Assembly: GCF_004337985.1 (NCBI RefSeq)
Contig: NC_043742.1
Location: forward strand, 8,349,136 to 8,413,135
Length of the DNA stretch: 64,000 bases
DNA from: Pyricularia pennisetigena
Lineage: Eukaryota > Ascomycota > Sordariomycetes > Magnaporthales > Pyriculariaceae
Direction: 5' to 3'
Notes under the pieces: generated by a model
The model's input: the letters and a program-made list of their open reading frames with translations, nothing else
Told to the model about the DNA's origin: nothing
Databases searched by the model: none
In this document: positions 21,235 to 32,260 of the stretch, one piece after another
Numbering within the stretch: position 1 is the first letter of the stretch
Layout: every line of letters begins with the position of its first letter
Position numbers and translations under genes: made by a program

Positions 21235-22196
21235 CAAAGACAAAGGTATCAAGGTACGATACTAAGCGGACGGGGGCGGCTTCGAAGTCTAAAATACATC
21301 AGGCATTCCAAGGCGGCAGTCAGGTCAGCCAAGTTGAGGCCTGAATTGTCTCCATCGTCTCTAGGATTTTATTCTGCCACTTCGCACCGCCTTTCGGACG
21401 CGACCGATGGACGCGACGCTACCCCGCCTTGTCCGCTTAATCTTGCAGAACTGTGACGGATACTATGTAGATCAGGCAGGATTTGCCAGGCAACCAACTT
21501 TTGCTGGAGAATTGGCCTGCATCCGATGCTCATCACCTATTCTCATCAATTGATGCATTACTTGTTATGTTCGCTGGGTATGTCGTAGTACATCAGGCTG
21601 CTATGCTGTAATGTTGTAGATTAATTGCACCTCAGATCAAACCCATGCTCAGTCGGACATTCCAGCATGCACCTAGTACTTTGAACCCCTCACCAGCTCG
21701 GGATCTGGTTATTCCCCAAACCTACCCCACGGACATCATCTGCCGGGTCAAAAAGAATCTGAATGATGGCAAAAGAGGGTCCTTCCTCTAGGCGATGCAA
21801 GTCAACCTTTCTCTGGTACCCTGCCCTTGCAAAGAGGTGCAGCCATCCGAGCCAGCTCTCCAAACCTGGCCGTCTTTCCCGAGTCAATTGGTGCCGCTTT
21901 CCCCCCCTCCCCACCGCATCAGCAACTTTTTGACCCATCAGGCAAACTTCACCCGGTATGATGCCTGTCAGACCAGCCAGACGGACGGTCTGTTGCGGGG
22001 CACCTCAGCACGGCGATAACCGCCCAGTATGCAAAACCAGAATGTTGAGGTATAAAGAGTCTGCCTGGGATGGATGTGCTTCGCCATGCGCATTTACCCA
22101 GTCGGAGCCTCTTTTCTACACATCTCAAACTCAAGCAAGATCACCTATCCAGATACCTATATTATAATTATCGAACCTATCGCCTGTCAAGCTAAA
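21235..22196. promoter_or_regulatory. Divergent promoter region of the Mtf1-like and MetE-like genes
   Basis: The two start codons face away from each other across 962 nt. The part next to 22197 is AT-rich with a TATATTATAATTA stretch about 35 nt before the ATG. No gene is supported inside. Confidence 0.5.
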
Positions 22197-23333
22197 ATGC
22201 CTCTCCCACACGGCGTCTACCGTGCAGACCACGTCGGCTCTTTTCTCCGCCCCAAGGAGGTGCTTGCCGCTCGTGAGGCGGCCGCCAAGAATGAGATCAG
22301 CCGTGAACAGCTTCGCGAGGTAGAGGATAAGCACATTGCCGAGGTGGCCAAATCGCAATCTACTAATGGCCTCCGTTCCATCACCGATGGCGAGTACCGC
22401 CGTGCCTGGTTTCACATCGATTTCCTCGTCAACCTTGACGGCGTTGCGCACATCAGCGACGGCAACATGGCCTCGACCAACATCACCACCCACGGCATGA
22501 CGCCGCCCAAGCTGGCCGTGGTTGGTAAGCTCGGCCACTCCAAGCCCATCCAGGTGGATGACTTCAAGCACCTCGAGGCTCAGATCCCTGCCGACCTGAA
22601 GGACAAGGTCACCACCAAGGTCTGCATCCCGTCTCCAACCATGGTGCATTTCCGCGGTGGCCGCGAAGCCATTGATGAGAAGGCCTACCCAACTCTCGAA
22701 CCCTTCTTCGAGGACCTTATCGCGGTCTACCGCGCCGAGATCCGCGACTTGTACGCCGCCGGCTGCCGCTTCCTGCAGCTAGATGACACGAACTTGGCCT
22801 ACCTGTGTGACAAGGGCATGCGCTCCGAGGCCGAGAAGAGACACGGTGACCCTAACGCCCTGGCCGAGCAGTACGCCAAGCTCATCAACGACGCCATCGC
22901 CGAACGGCCCAAGGATATGGTTATCGGCATCCACCTCTGCCGCGGTAACTACCGCTCCCAATGGTTTGCAGAGGGTGGTTACGAACCTGTGGCCGAGGTC
23001 TTGTTCAAGAAGCTCAACGTCGATGTTTACTTCCTCGAGTTCGACGACCCTCGTTCGGGCGACTTTTCGCCGCTGCGCCACCTCCCTTCGGAGAAGACTG
23101 TCGTCCTGGGTGTTATGAGCAGCAAAAAGGCAGAGCTCGACGACCGCGACGAGATCGTGCGTCGACTGAACGAGGCCGCCTCATATTGTCCCCGCGGCAT
23201 TGACCAGCTTTGTCTCTCGCATCAGTGCGGCTTCAGCTCAACCGTTGAGGGTAACGAGTTGACCGAGGAGCAGCAATGGGCCAAGGTCAGGCTCGAGGTC
23301 GATATTGCCAAGCAGGTCTGGGGTGATGCGTGA
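22197..23333 (+). CDS. Cobalamin-independent methionine synthase C-terminal-domain-like protein
   Basis: The product is 378 residues. I take the ATG at 22197 (MPLPHGVYRADHVGS); the frame is open further up but lacks the family start. It is a single TIM-barrel of the MetE C-terminal/UROD-like superfamily, half the length of full MetE (about 765). Zinc ligands can be placed: IHLCRGN (His-x-Cys), LEFD (Glu) and HQCGFSS (Cys). The substrate pocket motif FLQLDD is present. Members of this stand-alone type occur in bacteria and fungi as putative methyltransferases that move a methyl or alkyl group to a thiol. Without the N-terminal folate domain, de novo methionine synthesis is doubtful. Confidence 0.85.
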   Translation: MPLPHGVYRADHVGSFLRPKEVLAAREAAAKNEISREQLREVEDKHIAEVAKSQSTNGLRSITDGEYRRAWFHIDFLVNLDGVAHISDGNMASTNITTHGMTPPKLAVVGKLGHSKPIQVDDFKHLEAQIPADLKDKVTTKVCIPSPTMVHFRGGREAIDEKAYPTLEPFFEDLIAVYRAEIRDLYAAGCRFLQLDDTNLAYLCDKGMRSEAEKRHGDPNALAEQYAKLINDAIAERPKDMVIGIHLCRGNYRSQWFAEGGYEPVAEVLFKKLNVDVYFLEFDDPRSGDFSPLRHLPSEKTVVLGVMSSKKAELDDRDEIVRRLNEAASYCPRGIDQLCLSHQCGFSSTVEGNELTEEQQWAKVRLEVDIAKQVWGDA

Positions 23334-24921
23334 AAGAGAGGGGGAGAAAAAAAAAAAGGGTTTGCATTGGGATGTTTGTTTTGGGCACAGCATGCATGAT
23401 CGATTTGATACCCGGTTTTGATTAGACTCGACCGACTGAATAAAGCCGTCGGAGGTCATGTTTCCTGCTGCTTCACTACCTTATCCCACTTGTTCGAGTT
23501 GCAACTATGTAATCGACATGCAAGCGACGGATCACGTGATGAGATCGGACCGATGCACCGTCTGCTGACTCGCAGGACCATCTTGTGATTTATCACGTTT
23601 CTGCACTATATGCCACTCATAGTAGTTAATCTCGATGCCAAAGAATGATTCGGACGACCAGTTATTCAAGTTTCTGTGATATTTAAAGGGAATGTGTACA
23701 GTGCTGTAGCATACATACAGCAAGCATAATTACAGGAGACATGCACGGTATTGATGATCAAATCAGTCCAACTGCTCCCCTGGAATTATCCCTGCTAGGA
23801 GCGTCGCAAGCCTCGCCACGCTTCCGAGGCGAGATTAGAAGCCAGAATGTAGATACAGCCAAGCCCACAACTGCCGGCGTGGATCCTTATTTTAGCAAGC
23901 AAAACTCTGGCGAGACTGTACCGCCCAGAGGCGTGCAAGGCGTTTGTTCTCTCTGCCACTCGCAATCGTCCTCGGCATTAGTTGCTTATTTATATAGTCA
24001 TTGCTTGAAACAACAACCAGTCTTCAATGGATCAAGCCAATGCGCCTCTTTTTTCCTTTCTGCTTCTTCACGACGTCCCCCGAGACAATATTTGTCCAAC
24101 CTTGGAATTTTCCCCTGTGTGGATTTGCTTCGGCGTCTATCACCTCCATCGTCGCCAAGTTTCGTCCTATGATTGGGCTTTTTCATCCGTGCAACTCCTC
24201 ATGCAAATGAGCATCGACCTCCTATTCCCACTTTTTATTTCTAACCTTGGTATGGCTGCATGGATCCATTCGTCCTGACCTCGCCGAGAGCAGGGATGTG
24301 TTGCACTCGAGCACGCAAATCCCCATCAACAATGTTTCGAATAGCCCTGGCCTACAGTACAATACTGTATACATCCAACAAGCTTTCCCAAACGAATTGG
24401 CATTTGCAGCGAGTGGTTCGATGTATCCGTCGGATTCTGCCAAGCTGCACGACAGCTCTTGTCCACTCGGTTGGATACCTGTCGCTACTCGACTGGGTAA
24501 TTCCACATTCAGCAGCAAGTTTCCATTTACCCTCAATGCGCATTTGATTGAATCCGCTAAGCTGGACTTGCACAGCCAAAAGATGCGTTTTTTTATTTTT
24601 TATTTTTTTCTTTGTGGCTCGATGTAAATAGAAGCTCTCCCCTCTTATTCTCTAACCTGGCCACCGACCCACAAATTGCCTCCTTTACTTTGCTTGACTG
24701 CTTGAACATCTAAGGGGCAGAGACAACGTCCAACCACCCCGGCGACTTCGACGGATGCCGTGTCCTGGAGTACCTTTTTTTTTTTTTTTTTTTTTTTCTT
24801 TGTTTACCCTCGGTCTCAACATTACTGAAATTCGACCACATCCTGTCCGACCTCTTACAGACGACATAAGGCTATCGGCCTGAAAGAGAACTCCAAACCG
24901 ACCGCGGCACGTCTTTCCACC
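23334..24921. other. Long upstream region of the CAP10 gene
   Basis: No gene is supported in 1.6 kb. ATG-started frames of 143 and 126 codons exist but have no family features and poor codon structure. A T run of 23 lies at 24775-24797 in the probable leader. Confidence 0.5.
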
Positions 24922-27139
24922 ATGCTCTTCAGCCCAGTCAAGGACAAGCAAAGGGGCTTGCTGGGTGTCAAGCCGTACTCGGCGCGCAGCAGCATGCGCT
25001 CCTCGAGCTTCCCGCCGCGCCGGCCAAGCTCCATAATACGCTACGTTGGCATCACAGTGTTCATCATCCTCGCATTTTACTACCTCCACGGATCAAGTGA
25101 ACAACTAGCGAGACCCAAGAAAACCTACCCGGCCGAGCGCACCAAGCCTGACCAGGCCACGTACGAACAACAGGGCCAACAGACGAACAGCAAGGGCAGC
25201 AGCAGCAATGAACACCCGATCGACAAGCTAATCCGGGACGCCGATAACAAGTTCCGATCGATTCTTTCCAAGGAGTCCCGAACGCTCGAGGATGCGGCGG
25301 CCAGGTACCGTGAGCGGCGCGGGAGGCATCCCCCACCGGGATTCGACCGGTGGTGGGAGCTGGCACAGGCGAACAAGGCCGTCGTGGTGGAGGACTTTTG
25401 GGACCAGATATACACGGACCTGGAGCCCTTCTGGGGCCTGCCGCCGCCGCAGCTGCGCAAGGAGGCCTGGGACTTTGAGATGACCATCAACGTGCGCAAC
25501 GGGACGGCGTCGGCCCAGAGCGACTGGTTCTGGACGCAGATCTGGTTGGACATGATCAGGCAGATCGAATCGTACCTGCCGGACATGGACATCGCATTGA
25601 ACGCAATGGACGAGCCGCGCATTGTGGCGCCGTGGGAGGACATCGACCGATTCGTGACGGAAGCCAAGAAGACGCGCAAGGTGGTTGAGCCTAAGGAGGT
25701 CGTGAGGGAATTCTCGTCCCTGCCCAAGCCGACAGAGGGTCCGGATAAGTGGTCGATTGGAGACAAGAAGAACTGGGAGACCAAANNNNNNNNNNNNNNN
25801 NNNNNNNNNNNNNNNNNNNNNNNNNNNNNNNNNNNNNNNNNNNNNNNNNNNNNNNNNNNNNNNNNNNNNNNNNNNNNNNNNNNNNNNNNNNNNNNNNNNN
25901 NNNNNNNNNNNNNNNNNNNNNNNNNNNTTTTAGGTCTGATTCCCACATACAACACATGGGGCGGCAGAAACTGACAAGTGAACAGATCCGTATTGGGAGA
26001 TTGCTCGTCGCGGCTGCCCCCCGGACTCGCCTGCCCGCACAAGCCCTGTCATGCGCAACTTCGACCATGAGCCGGTCATCGTACCATCCAACGCCGAGCC
26101 GCACATGTACCAAGGCTTCGTGTCCAACTACACACTCGCGACATCCATCTGCCACCAACCCGACCTGCAGGGTCTGCAAGGCATTTTCGTCGAGCCCCTG
26201 TCCATCTCGACGACACGCCATCTGTTCCCCTTGTTTGGCGGCAGCAAGCTGTCCATAAACAACGAGATTCTGCTGCCGGCGCCCATGTACTGGTCGGGAG
26301 GTGCGCGCTTCACGGCAGACGGCTACGACAGCCAATCATGGTCGGAAAAAAAGAATGGTGTGACGTGGAGGGGCGTGGCGACGGGTGGGAGGACCAGGGT
26401 CAACAACTGGAAGGGATTCCAGCGACACCGCTTCCTCTCCATGAACAACGGGACGACTCTCAGCTTGGCGGAAAAGGCCCTGTCCTCCGAGGCGGACAAG
26501 GGACCGACGCCACCGGGTGAAGCAATGCCGGTAGCAAAGGGACTCAATTTTGCACTGCCCGACAAGAAGTACAACCTGGCGGCGCAGCAGGTCGGAAAGC
26601 TAAGCCAGTGGGTAGCCGAGTGGTCCAATATGGCATTCACGGACCTCAACTGCCAGCCGCAGGAGCCCGAGGGACAATGCTCATACACAGGGCACATGTA
26701 TGAGATTGGTACCGGGCTCATGCTCGCCGAGATGTTTGAATACAAGTACCTGCCGGACATCGACGGCAACAGCTTCAGCGGACGGTACCTCGGCTTCCTG
26801 AAAAGCACGTCGCTGCCGCTCAAGTCGACGCTCTTCCGGGAGTGGCACGACAGCCGGCTGGTGGCCTGGAAGCACTTTGTGCCCATGGACGCGCGGTTCG
26901 GAGACTGGCACGCCATCATTGAGTATTTTCTCGGCTACTCGGGAACCGACAAGAAGAAAGCCGCCGCCCACGATGCCGAGGCGGAGAAGATCGCCATCGC
27001 GGGTCGGGAGTGGGCTGAGTTGGTGCTGAGGTCCGAGGACATGCTGATCTATGTGCTGCGGCTGCTGCTTGAGTATGCGAGGTTGAGCGACGACAGAAGA
27101 GAGGTGATGGGGTTCGTCGACGATTTGCTGCCTAAGTAA
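24922..27139 (+). CDS. CAP10-family glycosyltransferase (GT90), interrupted by an assembly gap
   Basis: Exon 1 runs from the ATG at 24922 (CCACCATGC) to at least 25785, where 142 N begin. After the gap, a CTGAC branch site and an acceptor at 25985 restart coding at 25986-27139. The hidden part must contain more coding sequence and a donor. The N-terminus is cytosolic and basic, then one membrane segment (about 39-55), so a type II Golgi protein. Family features are DRWWELAQAN, the DPYWEIARRGCPPDSPAR block, FVSNY, SNMAFTD, and WHDSRLVAWKHFVPMD with the conserved tail of Glyco_transf_90. Homologues in Cryptococcus are needed for capsule and xylosylation; in ascomycetes the acceptor is unclear. 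Confidence 0.85.
25786..25927. other. Assembly gap inside the CAP10 gene
   Basis: 142 N interrupt the gene. The sequence just after it (25928-25985) reads as the end of an intron, so the missing donor lies in the gap. Confidence 0.95.
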
Positions 27140-28784
27140 AAGAAGTAGTCCACCGCTGTGCGGAAGGGACGATTTTTTTTTGTTCATTTGTTTGCCTAGA
27201 TACCCCTTCCTTAAGGGAAAGTGACTTTTAGTTGTTCTTTTTTTTTATCTTTTTTTATTCGTGTACTTTAAGCATGCTATCCCTACCTATGTATCATAAA
27301 CCGCATACTGCTTCTGTCAATATTGATTTTTTTTTTTCCCCCTCTCTCTATACTGCGGATTTGCTCGTGTAATTCTATCCATGATGTAACTACCTAGGCA
27401 ATCATTTGAGGTTAGCAAGGTAAGCAACCAAACCAAAGTAAGAAAGGTAGCTAGGTAGATAGCTCCAACTCACCAAGGTGAGCAACAACGCTGACAGAGG
27501 GTAGAAGCGGCTGAAAACGGCATGCCGTCATCGTGAACAAGGGTGGGTGAGACTGACTTTGGTGGCTGACCCGCCACTCGAACACGTGAAAGATTGATCC
27601 TTGCGGCAATTGGTTATTTTCCGTCCAGGGCATTCGAGTCGTGCTTGGCTTGGCTGTGCTTGGTCGACTTGGCTCGACCAGGTCCTGGTGGCGTCGTCTA
27701 CGGTGCCAAAATCATCATTCGTGGTGTGTGTGTGTGTGAGTGTGTGTTTTTTTTTGTTTTCTTTTTTGTCATCTTTGACAAATCTCTTCATTACATTGTC
27801 TTGACCATATGGTGGTTACTGTAGATATTATACATACCATCGGAGTAATATTATAAGCCGGATCGTCGCCCGTGTTTGATGCTTGATGGTCCCTGTCCCT
27901 GCTTTTAGGGACCCCGCCTTGGCTGCCGACACCGAAACAAAGCGCGCACTAATTAATATAAAGCGGGCAAAGCTCACGATTACTGCTCTTTGTGGTATCT
28001 AGGAAAAAGGTTATCAATCGTCAAACAAAACCCCGAGTCATAATCCACAGACTCAAACATTTGGATGACATGGAATCAGCTGCAATGCACACCGTAGTTT
28101 CGGACCACCTGCACTTAGGAGTAAAGCGCGCAGGTTGCTCGCGGCGCACCTTACCCCTAAGTGCAGGTACAAAACAGCTGCGACCATGGGACCCCACAGT
28201 GTGTGGAATTTTTGTCGCCGACGGTCCCGCTCACAAGAGCTTAGCACAGTGATTACGTACAATGGAATGACCCGTCTTGCCGAGTACGTTAACTGGTGCG
28301 GTAGGAAGGTCTGGGTTAGCTCCGTCAAGCCCGTCGCCTGCCGCGACGCGGGTTCGCCCTTGCAACGTTTCGACGGAGCGCAAATAAGATGGTGGTCATC
28401 TTTGTCACCTGGCTGGGTCTTGGAAAGGCTTGTCTTCCCTGCCACCAGTCATGACAAACGTCTCGATCCCAAACACCTCCGGAAAAGACACGCCGCCGGA
28501 TTTATGCGTTTCCTACACTAGCGCTCCGTCTACTGCTTTGCTGTATGGTACAGTAGTCTGTCTGTGTACCTAGTCTAATTCATACTTCCTTCCCTCATCG
28601 CTTCCCGCGGACCCTTGCGCGCCTTTGTTGTCATCCAAGCTCTTCTTGCTAGGTATCATCAAGACCCACGCGGAAAACAGCGACCGAAAGTATCATCAGG
28701 CATCTGTGCGGTTCGTAGTTGTTTCCCCGTTTAGAGCTGAAAAGGGCCTCAAAAAGAAACAACAGCCTGTCTGTTTCTCTCAAC
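27140..28784. other. Spacer with hairpin and microsatellite
   Basis: No gene is supported. The stretch has T-rich runs near 27240 and 27330, a (GT)n tract at about 27721-27746, and a strong inverted repeat at 28107-28168 listed separately. The last 150 nt are the arginase leader. Confidence 0.5.
28107..28168. repeat. Inverted repeat able to form a 62-nt hairpin
   Basis: ACCTGCACTTAGG at 28107-28119 is the exact reverse complement of 28156-28168, and the stem continues with GTAA/TTAC after one mismatch. The 26-nt centre is GC-rich and partly complementary. It lies about 620 nt upstream of the arginase ATG and does not overlap a coding region. It could be an RNA hairpin, a protein-binding palindrome, or the core of a short inverted-repeat element; no flanking target-site duplication is evident. 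Confidence 0.75.
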
Positions 28785-29928
28785 ATGTCTTCGACAAATG
28801 CTACCCAGAACGGGTTGAAATCCCAAACCGACGCTTCTACGCCAGACTACACCAAAACCCCGCCCGTCATGTTGACCACAATGGTTGAGAGCAAGTTCCT
28901 ATCGAACCCGGAGGACCTGGGCGTCGTAGCGGTTGGATTCTCCGGAGGCCAGGTAATGTCATCCGTGGCCATGACGGCCGTGTTTGTGGTCCATGTACAG
29001 AAAACTGACAAGGAGGCTACAGTGCAAACCTGGCGTCGACGCAGCTCCTTCCGCCCTTATCGATGCCGGCCTCCTGACCCAGCTGCACTCGGAGCTTGGA
29101 TATCGCCTGCATGGCCACACCAAGGTTCATCTGTACGGTGACCTCGAGCCTGCAAACGACCCCCCGTATAGAAACATGAAGAAGCCGCTCGCCGTGTCGG
29201 CTGTGACGCGCCGTATCGCAGAACAGACGTACGAGCAGGCAAGAGAGGGCCGCATGGTGCTCACGCTGGGCGGCGATCACAGCATTGCCATTGGAACAAT
29301 CGGCGGGGTCGCCAAGGCAATCAAGGAGCGGTTCCAGGGCCGGCGCGAGGTGGCCGTCATTTGGGTGGACGCGCATGCCGATATCAACACCCCCGAGACT
29401 TCGGACAGCGGAAACGTTCACGGCATGCCCGTGTCTTTCCTCACCGGACTTGCGACGGAGGACAAAGAGGAATACTTTGGCTGGCTGACGGACGACAATC
29501 GCATCAGCGTAAACAAGCTCGTCTACATTGGTCTGCGGGACGTGGACCCGGGCGAGAAGAAGATACTGCGCGAAAACAAGATCAAGGCATTCAGCATGTT
29601 TGACATTGACCGACATGGCATCGGCCGGGTCATGGAGATGGCACTGGCGCATATCGGCACCGACACGCCCATCCACCTCTCTTTCGACGTGGATGCGCTC
29701 GACCCCATGTGGGCCCCCAGCACGGGGACACCGGTCCGTGGCGGCTTGACGCTGCGCGAGGGAGACTACATTTGCGAATGTGTACACGAGACGGGACAAC
29801 TGGTTGCCATGGACTTGGTCGAGGTGAACCCAAGCCTGTCGCCGAGCGATGGAGACCCTGGAGCGCACGAGACGGTGAGGGCGGGATGCAGCTTGGTGAG
29901 ATGCGCATTGGGAGAGAGTTTGCTGTGA
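28785..29928 (+). CDS. CAR1: Arginase
   Basis: Exons 28785-28952 and 29023-29928 join over a 70-nt intron (GTAATG donor, CTGAC branch site, CAG acceptor) to give 357 residues. It hydrolyses L-arginine to ornithine and urea in the cytosol. The manganese ligand motifs are complete: LGGDHSI, DAHADIN with the following NVHGMP, and SFDVDALDP. EVNPSL and GLTLREG are also in place. The intron falls between VGFSGGQ and KPGVD, in the N-terminal nucleotide-fold strand. The first 25 residues are a hydrophilic extension. Nothing is odd about it; the family call is certain. Confidence 0.96.
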
Positions 29929-30932
29929 ATGTGCGGACTTGACTTGTTCACTTACACAGTTCGTCTACCAATGTAAAAAAAAGAAAAAAAAAATAAAATA
30001 AAAGTATAACAATAAAAATTAAAAAAAAATATTCAGCACTACATTTCATGAAATTGCATGTGTTGATTTATCTATCCCTCATCCTGTCTTTGTCTGTTTG
30101 TAGTGAAAGAAATCTGCATCCCCCGCAGCTGTTATCTGATCTGATCATTATGGTCCCTGTCCTCAAGGCAGCTAACCAACCAAGCGATGCATCTACCCCA
30201 CCTCGCAACTTCACGACAGGGGTACACAACGGTCGCTGGGCGACAGCAACCAGCAAACAGAGCATCACCTCCGACAGCCCTCCAACGACCTAACCCAGAT
30301 TTTGGATTCAAGACATTGGCGTCGCTCAGTTTGATGCGCAGTATTTTTCTCGTCGATCGCCTACTTGATAGTGCATTGATGCCGGCGTATACTTTCCTCC
30401 AATGCAAGCCACTTGTCCTGCGTTGACGGGTGTGCCCCAATTATTTGTATTTGTCCAAGCGCGTCGCAACCAAGGAAAGCTGCTACCTGCCTGAACTTTG
30501 CTGCTTGCGATTTCGACAGTTTTCTTGGCAGCTTTCTCCACGGGCTATCCCAACTTTGACACCAAATCAAATCCATCGATCGAGTCGTTTCTTCAATTGA
30601 GCCCAGCTACGAGAGCAACGGGCACGACCTCTTTTTAACGAAAATTGCGAGATAACTCCGTCAAGGAGCTGTGTCGCGGAAACCCAAAAGGCCCTTGCCG
30701 TTTGTGCTGGAGGTTAAACGGGAGAACGGCGCGACCGGCTTGAACCGAGTTTGACCTTTTTTTCCTCAATCAAGACTACAATACCATCGCGCGTCGCGCA
30801 TTCGCCTTTGCGCATCGCCGCAACTTGTCGAGATCGGCAACCCGTCCGCACCATCCGACCGTGCCTTGCCATCCACGATCGCCAACCACTAGTCTCCATC
30901 CAACTGTCAAATTTCCCCGACACACAGACAAA
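29929..30932. other. Spacer between arginase and the four-TM gene
   Basis: A-rich tracts at about 29976-30032 follow the arginase stop. No gene is supported. The last 200 nt are the leader of the next gene. Confidence 0.5.
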
Positions 30933-31564
30933 ATGGCCTCGACAATAACAAGCGGCTACACGGTCGCGCGCCGCGAGACCATCCACCGCTACCACTGGCC
31001 GGCGGTGCAGCTCAACATATGGCTGCTGGTGATGCTGCTCGCTTCTTCGACCATCGTCGGCGTCTTTGCCAACTTCATCAACGTCCAGTACCAGTTGCTG
31101 CTCGGTGTGCCGTGGTACTTTCCATACTTTATCGTGGTCGGGTCGCTGGTCATCGCCTTCATCTTCCTTATGCTGTGGCTCATCTTCAACTCGCGCCTGC
31201 TGCCTTCCGTCGTTATGATTGGCGGCTTCATCCTCTGGGTCATGTGGCTCGTCGGCTTGATCATGGTCAGCATTGAGCTCTGGGGTTCGAGCAGCGGCAG
31301 CGTCCAGGGTAGTTGCAACCTGTTGGTGTTTAACCAGTATCCTACTGGGCAGACGCTCAATACGCTGGCATGGCTGCAGCAGAGGAGTATCTGTAAGGTC
31401 CTCACCATGTTGTTTTTCTCTTTAGGAAGAAAAGATCTGCTGACTAAACTGTGTTTGTAGGTCAATCTTGGCAAGCCGTCTTTGCTTTTGCCCTCGTCGG
31501 GCAGCTGTTCCTGCTGTGGATCATGATCATGGCGTATCAAGTGTTTGCGGGGCAGGCATTATGA
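30933..31564 (+). CDS. Four-TM MARVEL-like membrane protein
   Basis: Exons 30933-31392 and 31461-31564 join over a 68-nt intron (GTAAGG donor, CTAAAC-like branch, TAG acceptor), giving 187 residues. The ATG context is ACAAAATGG. Four hydrophobic segments are visible at about 27-50, 61-84, 89-117 and 158-182, with a short extracellular loop holding one Cys before the last. The order, spacing and lack of charged residues inside the membrane resemble MARVEL-domain proteins of fungal plasma membranes and vesicles, but there is no diagnostic motif. The N-terminus has a conserved-looking RRETIHRYHWPAVQ. Confidence 0.75.
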
Positions 31565-31794
31565 GATTAGAAACTGTCACGAGTACATTCTTTGGTAGGC
31601 ATTTGATATGCTGTTGACTGTAGCTGATGAAGCTTTACTCAACCGTCCCAAGCTGAAGTGATGGAGTTCGAGCGTGTTATGCATTATGTCATTAAACTTT
31701 GGCTAGGCTCTAGTGTGTATTAATTCCAGGTTTCCATATTAATATCGGATAATCCACCATGAACGTTTTACTGCCTATAGACGTGACCAGACCT

Positions 31795-32142
31795 CTAGTT
31801 CGAGATCTTGGGGTTGACCTTCTTGCTGCAATAGTATTAATTTCTCCCATCAGTACGAGGACCACAAAGTAACCAAAGAATTCCAACTTACCCAGTCACC
31901 TTCTCAAAGGCGCCCCGAGCCGCATCGGTAATCTTTTCACTGGTGTTTCGGTCGACGGGGTGGCCGGACTTTTTGGCCAGTGCGTCAAAAGCTATGAAGG
32001 ATGATCAGCTTGGCTGGAGGCAGACAAAGAAAATGCTTTTGAACATACCCTTGTCGCCAAAGTCCTTCTTCTCGCCCGCCATTCCGGGGTTCTGCTGTCC
32101 GGGGGCGGCAGTGCCGTTGTTGTTGTTTGTGAAGGAGTCCAT
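31795..32142 (-). CDS. Small hydrophilic stress-type protein, 74 residues, three exons
   Basis: Exons 32049-32142, 31892-31991 and 31795-31825 join to 225 nt. Introns are 57 nt (GTATGT..TAG) and 66 nt (GTAAGT..GCAG). The protein is MDSFTNNNNG at the start, then EKKDFGDKAFDALAKKSG, SEKITDAARGAFEKVTG and KKVNPKISN at the end. It is rich in Lys, Gly, Asn and Asp, has no Cys, and looks largely disordered or helical on binding. Very similar short proteins are widespread in ascomycetes and often rise in stress or conidiation; I have no firm family name. A TATAAATA box lies upstream. Divergent from the ApsB-like gene. Confidence 0.82.
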
Positions 32143-32250
32143 CTTGTTGGAGATCTGAAATAGACGTGACAGGATGCAGATGGTTCGAATTGCTATGTAT
32201 GAAGCTGATTGTTGTGATGGAAAATGGATCGATTTGCGAGGTTTGGTGCT

Positions 32251-32260
32251 AATATTTATA
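32251..32260 (-). promoter_or_regulatory. TATA box of the small stress-type gene
   Basis: On the minus strand TATAAATATT lies about 109 nt upstream of the ATG at 32142, a strong TATA element typical of inducible fungal genes. Confidence 0.5.

Noticed and set aside
23741..24172. 143-codon ATG frame upstream of CAP10
   Set aside because: It shows no family features, and its composition and neighbouring frames look non-coding.
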